Below the pieces are notes generated by a model. The model did not search any database and was not told the DNA's origin. It worked only from the letters and a program-made list of their open reading frames with translations. Positions 58,473-64,000 of a stretch of DNA of 64,000 nucleotides are shown here, piece after piece. The stretch spans positions 1,778,501 through 1,842,500 of the forward strand of contig NZ_CP095053.1 in the NCBI RefSeq assembly GCF_022921095.1, read 5' to 3'. Position numbers and translations under genes: made by a program. How positions within the stretch are numbered: the first letter of the stretch is position 1; each line of letters starts with the position of its first letter. The DNA is from Hymenobacter aerilatus. Its GTDB lineage: Bacteria > Bacteroidota > Bacteroidia > Cytophagales > Hymenobacteraceae.

Positions 58473-61442
58473 TTAAAAAAGCTTTAGCTGAGACTTAGGC
58501 CGACGCAGCAGTGCCTGCGCACGCTCTACTTCCTCGGCCGTTACGTCTACTGGTCCCTGCAACTCGGGTAGTTTTTCAGTGTCCGGTACCGTCGCCGGAC
58601 GCGGAATGGTAGCCGGACCGCGCTTTTTACGGGCTTCGCGGCGTTCCGGCTCGGGGCCCTCGTCGGTGAGTAGGGTGAGGGCGTGGATTTTGTAATACAC
58701 CAGCTTGTTGCCCTGGGCTTTCCAACCTTTCACGTCGATAAACTCGTGCAGCAGGAGCTGCTCGGTTTCGCGGTCGGCCTTCTTCTCGCGCTGCATTTTT
58801 ATTTCTACTGCCGGCTCGGGGTTGGCCGTGGCCGCCAGCAATTTAGAACCTTTGCTTTCCGAGATAAAGACAAAGCGCTTGTCCAAGGTACTGGTTTCAA
58901 TGCGGAAACGCTTAACATAGTGTGTCTTCGTTTCGCCTTCCATGTACACAGCGCTGAGCACCGTTTCGGGTTCCAGTTTACGCAGCAGCACCATGTTGGG
59001 CACATCGAAATGGTGGGCTGGGTCGGGTGACTTCAGTTCGTAACTACCGTCCTTATAGAGTACCAGAATGGTGTTGTCGGTATCAAAGGTGCCCAGGTAG
59101 CGGCCGTGACCGGCAGTATTAAGGCGCCCAACTACGGCATCAAAGAACATTTCACGTCCACCCAGGGTAGAGTCGCCCAAGCTCTTCTGCGTAATCTTCT
59201 TAATCGGCTGCTTGGTCACGATGTTGCCCATCGAGCCTTTGCCCTTGATGGCCAACTCAGCAAAATCAAAGTCAAACTGCTTCACGCGGGCTGGGGCTTT
59301 GTCGGACAGTTGCACGCCCACTACTTCCGATTCGGAGTTGGGATTGGCCGTGAGGTAGAGCACTTTAGAGCCCTTCGAGCCCTTCGTAAGGTCGTAGGTT
59401 TTGTCGCGGGTGATGCCTGTGACTAGGAAACGCTTGGCGTAGGTGATGCCCGAGGCGCCGTCGAGGTACATCATATTGTACACCAACCGGTCATCGTTCT
59501 TATTATAGATGCCTACGTGCAGAATATCCTTGCCTACAAAGGTCTTCTCGGCCACTTTGGTCACCATAAACGAACCGTCGCGGCGGATGGCAATGATGTC
59601 GTCGAGGTCGGAGCAGTCTACTACGAACTCGGCTTTATCATCCTTCTTCAGGCCATAGCCCACAAAACCGTCTTGGCGGTTTACGTAGAGCTTTTGATTG
59701 GCAATGGCTACCTTTTGGGCCGTCACCACGTCGAAGGTGCGCAGCTGGGTTTTCCGCTCCCTACCCGCTCCATACTTCTTCAGCAGGCCCTCGAAGTAGT
59801 TGATGGCGTAGCGCGTGAGGTGCACCAGGTGGTCAGCCACTTCGGCCATTTCCTCCTCCAAACGCTGAATGTATTCTTCAGCCTTGAACCCATCGTACTT
59901 AGAAATACGCTTGATGCGAATTTCGGTGAGACGGGTAAGGTCGTCTTCCGTGATGGCGCGGCGCAACACAATACGCGTGTCGTTCGCACGAGCCTTTTCG
60001 CCGTCTACCCGCACAAATTTCTTCAGGCCCGCATCAATGATTTCCAGGATTTGCTCCCAGGTTTCGGCTTCTTCTATCTTGCGATAGATGCGGTTTTCGA
60101 TGAAAATTTTCTCCAGTGACGCCGAATGCCACTTCTCGCGCAATTCTTCCTGGCGTATTTCCAGTTCTCGCTCCAGCAAGCGCAGCGTCTTGCTGGTGCT
60201 CAGGCGCAACACCTCCTCCACCGTCATAAAGCGCGGCTTCTCGTCGATGATGACGCAGGTGTTGGGCGAGATGCTGATTTCGCAATCCGTGAAAGCGTAA
60301 AGCGCATCAATGGTGAGGTCGGGCGACACGCCGGGCGGCAACTGTACCTGTATTTCGACCTCCGCCGTGGTGCTATCCACGATTTTCTTGATCTTGATCT
60401 TATTGGCCTCTGTGGCCTTCACGATACTTTCCATCAGCGCCGTGGTAGTGGTGCCGTAGGGAATATCACGAATTACGAGCGTGGTTTTGTCTACCTTCTC
60501 GATGGTAGCGCGCAAGCGAATTTTGCCGCCACGCAGTCCGTTCTGGTAGTTGCTCACGTCGCACAAGCCGCCGGTCGGGAAGTCAGGGTACAGCTCTGCC
60601 GTTTTGCCTCGCAGCACGTCGATGCTGGCCTTGCACAACTCGCGGAAGTTGTGGGGCATGATCTTCGTGCTCAGCCCCACGGCAATGCCCTCTACCCCCT
60701 GGGCCAGCAGCAATGGAAACTTCACGGGCAGGGTCACCGGCTCGCGCTTGCGGCCGTCGTAGCTCAACTGCCACTCGGTAGTATCGGGGTTGAAAACCAC
60801 ATCCAAGGCAAACTTGCTCAGGCGGGCCTCAATGTAGCGCGGTGCGGCAGCTGAGTCGCCGGTGCGGATGTTGCCCCAGTTGCCCTGGTGGTCAATCAGC
60901 AGGTCCTTCTGCCCCAGGTTCACGATGGCATCGCCGATGGACGCGTCGCCGTGGGGGTGATACTGCATAGTCTGGCCGATGATGTTGGCTACCTTGTTCA
61001 GGCGACCATCATCCATCTCCTTCATCGCGTGCAGGATACGGCGTTGTACGGGCTTCAGGCCGTCGTCTAAAGCTGGTACGGCCCGTTCCAGAATCACGTA
61101 GCTGGCGTAGTCCAAAAACCAGTTCTGGTACATGCCGCGCACGGACGAGATGTCGTGGATGGTTTCGCCAGGGGCGAATTTGGCTTCCACTTCTTCCTCC
61201 TCCAGTTCCGCTGCTTCTTCCTGCTCCTCTGTTTCTTCTACCTCCTCCGAATCGGCGGGGGCTTCCGGATCGGTTTCAGAGGCAGCTTCGTCATGGATAC
61301 CAGCCAAGTCTTCGGTTTCGCCCGTGGCGTACAAATGGGCCGCCGGGGTAGCGGCGCCAAAGTCGAGCGTATCGCCCGCGCCGAAGGATTCAGGCTGCAG
61401 GTCGGTCGGATTCAGGTCGTGGGGGTTGTTTTCTTCTGACAC
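58473..61442 (-). CDS. Type IIA topoisomerase subunit A (ParC/GyrA family)
   Basis: A 989-residue DNA topoisomerase subunit. Residues 1-95 are an unusual acidic extension rich in Glu (DSEEVEETEEQEEAAELEEE). The breakage-reunion core follows: LDYASYVILERAVPALDDGLKPVQRRILHAM, YHPHGDASIGDAIVNLGQ, and the catalytic Tyr near residue 200 in SAAAPRYIEARLS. The C-terminal DNA-wrapping propeller shows blades such as GSKGSKVLYLTANPNSE and ESKGSKLLAATANPEP. The partner subunit lies directly upstream (61564-63501). Bacteroidota genomes pair these as topoisomerase IV-like genes; gyrase versus topo IV cannot be settled by eye. Confidence 0.92.
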   Translation of the reverse strand: MSEENNPHDLNPTDLQPESFGAGDTLDFGAATPAAHLYATGETEDLAGIHDEAASETDPEAPADSEEVEETEEQEEAAELEEEEVEAKFAPGETIHDISSVRGMYQNWFLDYASYVILERAVPALDDGLKPVQRRILHAMKEMDDGRLNKVANIIGQTMQYHPHGDASIGDAIVNLGQKDLLIDHQGNWGNIRTGDSAAAPRYIEARLSKFALDVVFNPDTTEWQLSYDGRKREPVTLPVKFPLLLAQGVEGIAVGLSTKIMPHNFRELCKASIDVLRGKTAELYPDFPTGGLCDVSNYQNGLRGGKIRLRATIEKVDKTTLVIRDIPYGTTTTALMESIVKATEANKIKIKKIVDSTTAEVEIQVQLPPGVSPDLTIDALYAFTDCEISISPNTCVIIDEKPRFMTVEEVLRLSTSKTLRLLERELEIRQEELREKWHSASLEKIFIENRIYRKIEEAETWEQILEIIDAGLKKFVRVDGEKARANDTRIVLRRAITEDDLTRLTEIRIKRISKYDGFKAEEYIQRLEEEMAEVADHLVHLTRYAINYFEGLLKKYGAGRERKTQLRTFDVVTAQKVAIANQKLYVNRQDGFVGYGLKKDDKAEFVVDCSDLDDIIAIRRDGSFMVTKVAEKTFVGKDILHVGIYNKNDDRLVYNMMYLDGASGITYAKRFLVTGITRDKTYDLTKGSKGSKVLYLTANPNSESEVVGVQLSDKAPARVKQFDFDFAELAIKGKGSMGNIVTKQPIKKITQKSLGDSTLGGREMFFDAVVGRLNTAGHGRYLGTFDTDNTILVLYKDGSYELKSPDPAHHFDVPNMVLLRKLEPETVLSAVYMEGETKTHYVKRFRIETSTLDKRFVFISESKGSKLLAATANPEPAVEIKMQREKKADRETEQLLLHEFIDVKGWKAQGNKLVYYKIHALTLLTDEGPEPERREARKKRGPATIPRPATVPDTEKLPELQGPVDVTAEEVERAQALLRRPKSQLKLF

Positions 61443-61563
61443 AGTTGCGTGTGGCCGGAGCCACGGTTATTTGTTCTTGTACCTCTCTCCTACCCTGCTC
61501 CTGCTGCTTACCCTTGAAGATAAGCCGTAGACGACGGTAGGAGGCTTGCTGAAATAAACTTCT

Positions 61564-63501
61564 TTACGCTACCGCGATATCGGCCGCTTCCAGCTGCTCG
61601 GCTGGCGCTTCTTCTACGGGTAGCACGTCGCTGGTAATCAGATCCTTTTCCAGGCGCAGGTTATCAATGATGAACTCCTGACGGGCGGGCGTATTCTTAC
61701 CCATATAGTAGGTCAGGATTTGCTGCACCGAGCGCTCAGCCTGCAAGATGACGGGTTCCAGGCGAATATTGTCGCCAATGAATTTCCCGAACTCATCAGG
61801 CGAGATTTCACCTAGCCCTTTGAAGCGCGTGATTTCGGGGTTGCGCCCCAGCTGCCGGATGGCCTGCTGCTTTTCCTGCTCGTTGTAACAGTAAATCGTC
61901 TGTTTCTTGTTGCGCACGCGGAACAGCGGCGTTTCCAGAATGTATACGTGGCCGTTGCGCACCAAGTCAGGAAAGAATTGCAGGAAGAACGTGAGCAGCA
62001 ACAACCGAATGTGCATGCCGTCCACGTCGGCATCGGTGGCGATTACTACGCGGTTATAGCGCAGGTTTTCAATGCCTTCCTCGATATTGAGGGCATGTTG
62101 CAGCAAGTTAAATTCCTCGTTTTCATACACCACCTTTTTCTTCAACCCAAAGCAGTTCAGCGGCTTCCCGCGCAAGCTGAACACCGCCTCGGTTTCCACG
62201 TTGCGGCTCATGGTGATGGAGCCCGAAGCCGAGTCACCCTCCGTGATGAACAGGGTAGTAAGTTGCTCGTTGTCGTGCTTGTTTTCACCGAAGTGTAGGC
62301 GGCAGTCGCGGAGCTTGCGGTTGTGCAGGTTAGCTTTCTTAGCGCGCTGGTTGGCCAGTTTTTTCACGCCAGCCATGTCTTTACGTTCCCGCTCGCTCTG
62401 CTCGATGCGCTTCTTGAGGGCTTCTTTGGTATCGGGGTTCTTGTGGAGGTAGTTGTCGAGGTGCTCCTTCACAAAGTCCAGGATGAAGCCGCGCACCGTC
62501 GGGCCGTCGGGACCCATGTTGAGGCTGCCCAGCTTGGTCTTGGTCTGGCTCTCGAACACCGGCTCCTGCACCCGCACCGATATAGCACCAATAACCGACG
62601 CCCGAATGTCAGCCGCATCGTAGTCTTTGCCGAAGTGCTCACGCACGGTTTTCACCAGGGCCTCGCGGAAGGCGGCCAAATGCGTGCCGCCCTGGGTAGT
62701 GTACTGGCCGTTGACAAATGAGTAATGCTCCTCGCCGTAGTCATTGCCGTGGGTAAGGGCAAGCTCAATATCCTCGCCCTTCAAGTGGATGATAGGGTAG
62801 CGCAGGCTCTCCTCGTCGGTCTTATGGCGCAGTAGGTCCAGCAGACCATTTTCGGAGAGATACTTCTGGCCGTTGAAGTTGATGGCCAAGCCCGCATTGA
62901 GGTAGCAGTAGTTACGGATCTGGCTTTCCAGATACTCCGGAATGAAGCGGTAGTTCTTAAAGATGGTATCGTCGGGCTCAAAAACCATCAGCGTGCCGTT
63001 GCGCTGACTGGTTTTCACCGGCTTGGGGTTTTTCTGCAGCTCCCCGCGGGCAAATTCGGCGCTTTTCTGTTCGCCGTCGCGGGTGCTTTGCACCAAGAAG
63101 TAATTGCTGAGCGCATTCACAGCCTTGGTCCCTACCCCGTTCAGCCCTACCGACTTCTGGAACACCTTGCTATCGTACTTACCGCCGGTGTTGATCTTGC
63201 TGACCACATCTACCACTTTACCCAGCGGAATGCCACGACCGTAGTCGCGTACCTGCACGCGGGTGTCCGTAATCTTCACTTCAATGGTGCGGCCGTAGCC
63301 CATCACGTGCTCATCGATGCAGTTGTCGATGACTTCCTTCACCAGCACGTAAATACCATCGTCGGCGGCCGAGCCGTCGCCGAGCTTGCCAATGTACATA
63401 CCCGGCCGCAGGCGGATGTGCTCGCGCCAGTCGAGGGAGCGAATGCTATCCTCGTTGTAGGCGTGGGCGGGCGGTGCGAGGGGAAGTTGTTCGTCGGCCA
63501 T
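61564..63501 (-). CDS. Type IIA topoisomerase subunit B (ParE/GyrB family)
   Basis: A 645-residue ATPase subunit, start ATG 63501 ([15 protein letters not shown]), shorter than the frame to 63561. GHKL ATPase: [63 protein letters not shown]. The transducer part follows, then the TOPRIM domain with [14 protein letters not shown] and [19 protein letters not shown] (metal acidic residues), and the C-terminal [17 protein letters not shown]. It lies 121 bases upstream of the A subunit on the same strand; the two form the A2B2 enzyme. Confidence 0.93.
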   Translation of the reverse strand: MADEQLPLAPPAHAYNEDSIRSLDWREHIRLRPGMYIGKLGDGSAADDGIYVLVKEVIDNCIDEHVMGYGRTIEVKITDTRVQVRDYGRGIPLGKVVDVVSKINTGGKYDSKVFQKSVGLNGVGTKAVNALSNYFLVQSTRDGEQKSAEFARGELQKNPKPVKTSQRNGTLMVFEPDDTIFKNYRFIPEYLESQIRNYCYLNAGLAINFNGQKYLSENGLLDLLRHKTDEESLRYPIIHLKGEDIELALTHGNDYGEEHYSFVNGQYTTQGGTHLAAFREALVKTVREHFGKDYDAADIRASVIGAISVRVQEPVFESQTKTKLGSLNMGPDGPTVRGFILDFVKEHLDNYLHKNPDTKEALKKRIEQSERERKDMAGVKKLANQRAKKANLHNRKLRDCRLHFGENKHDNEQLTTLFITEGDSASGSITMSRNVETEAVFSLRGKPLNCFGLKKKVVYENEEFNLLQHALNIEEGIENLRYNRVVIATDADVDGMHIRLLLLTFFLQFFPDLVRNGHVYILETPLFRVRNKKQTIYCYNEQEKQQAIRQLGRNPEITRFKGLGEISPDEFGKFIGDNIRLEPVILQAERSVQQILTYYMGKNTPARQEFIIDNLRLEKDLITSDVLPVEEAPAEQLEAADIAVA

Positions 63502-63725
63502 AAAAACAGTTAAAAGCAAATTTGAGGTAAAATAACACAGAAAATCGGCCTTTTTTCGCAAGGGTGCGTAAAGGCCGGCACGGGCGGGCTCTGCTGTATT
63601 TTGCCATTAAAAAGCGAATGGCATTAGCAAAACCTAACTGAACCATTCATGGTTCACGCCGAAGTCTCAAATGTAGCCATTTTGAGGCTATTTTCCCACT
63701 CCAACTCTCCCAATTTTATTAGCCA

Positions 63726-64000
63726 ATGTTACCCCATTCCAATAATTTTAATGCCCCACGCCATACAGCGCCATCCGCTGAAGTGAAGCAGTCGTCGGTG
63801 GTACACTACACGTTTGTGCTCATTGGCCTCTCGTTGCTGGTGTTTGTGCTGCACAAGCTTGATGGTATCATTTTGCCCATTGCTTTCTCGGCTTTGCTAG
63901 CTGTTCTGCTACTGCCGGTTTGTCGGCGGCTAGAAGTCTGGGGCCTTTCACGCGTCTTAGCTATCGTGGTGTGCTTGCTGCTGGTCGTAACCCTGCTGAT
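63726..64000 (+). CDS. AI-2E/PerM family transporter, 3' end outside the window
   Basis: The frame opens at ATG 63726 (MLPHSNNFNAPRHTAPS) and runs off the right edge without a stop. After a polar N-terminus of about 28 residues come two hydrophobic segments (YTFVLIGLSLLVFVLHKL and GIILPIAFSALLAVLLLPVCRRLE, then VLAIVVCLLLVVTLL), the standard opening of AI-2E/PerM-like eight-helix membrane proteins, where ILPIAFSALLAVLLLPV is typical. These proteins may act as cation or sodium-proton antiporters; few are tied to AI-2. It is divergent from the ParE gene. Confidence 0.7.
   Translation, partial: MLPHSNNFNAPRHTAPSAEVKQSSVVHYTFVLIGLSLLVFVLHKLDGIILPIAFSALLAVLLLPVCRRLEVWGLSRVLAIVVCLLLVVTLL

Noticed and set aside
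1..64000. Search for CRISPR arrays, rRNA genes, prophage modules and classic defence islands
   Set aside because: No regularly spaced repeats, rRNA signatures, phage structural genes or complete restriction, BREX, CBASS or retron sets were seen; only a possible methyltransferase tail at 17248.

Overview
The window reads as a chromosomal segment of a GC-rich Bacteroidota bacterium, most like Hymenobacter and its relatives. The basis is a SusC/SusD pair, a type IX secretion sorting tail, a bacillithiol gene (bshB1), a short primary sigma factor, several LytS/LytTR-type regulators, TAnnTTTG-type promoter -7 boxes, and almost no Shine-Dalgarno sequences. No genus-level marker such as 16S rRNA is present, so the genus is inferred.

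Layout. 1-2.1 kb: a decaying sulfur-transport locus (TauE/SafE end, broken YeeE/YedE) invaded by a 989 bp insertion sequence with perfect 16 bp terminal repeats and a gutted transposase. 2.2-19 kb: small accessory genes on both strands (lipoproteins, a stand-alone STN protein, GNAT, a large sorted surface protein, a TonB-type outer-membrane receptor, a LytS/LytTR two-component pair, a GAF protein), many followed by similar GCCCC/GGGGC hairpins. 19-25.3 kb: an RsbQ-like hydrolase and a GAF protein diverge across an AT-rich spacer. A scarred stretch follows with the second copy of a NUMOD4/HNH-like gene, a beheaded response regulator, a frameshifted chimeric efflux adaptor and an orphan MlaE permease. 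24.7-32.9 kb: a Crp-family regulator, two pirins, a luciferase-like oxidoreductase, DoxX, a YceI remnant, a ferredoxin-class III cyclase fusion, a serine-less acyl-carrier-like protein, an AraC regulator and a short-chain dehydrogenase. This looks like a redox or electrophile-response neighbourhood.

33.2-40.8 kb: a Tn3-family remnant with one 38 bp terminal repeat, a fragment of an ABC-type membrane protein, and a SusC receptor that has lost its N-terminal part. Intact SusD, an exonuclease/endonuclease/phosphatase-family lipoprotein and a metallophosphoesterase/beta-propeller protein follow, which suggests scavenging of a phosphoester substrate. 40.9-44.2 kb: SnoaL-like protein and divergent TetR, GH26 glycosidase, BshB1.

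44.3-64 kb is the conserved core, nearly all on the minus strand: M23/LysM peptidase, TrxB, RpoD, PNPase, S15, an LptF/LptG permease with a homopolymer frameshift, a START-like protein, tRNA-Met (plus strand), L20, L35, IF3, ThrRS, two TPR proteins, ParC/GyrA and ParE/GyrB, and the start of an AI-2E/PerM-type protein. Long inverted repeats and palindromes fill several spacers here.

The most notable signals are the two NUMOD4/HNH-like genes (a 495 bp identical core inside diverged ends, with the expected catalytic His replaced), infC apparently starting at AUA behind a strong Shine-Dalgarno, the ferredoxin-cyclase beside a serine-less carrier protein, and several precisely readable gene wrecks. 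I found no CRISPR array, no rRNA and no recognisable defence island.
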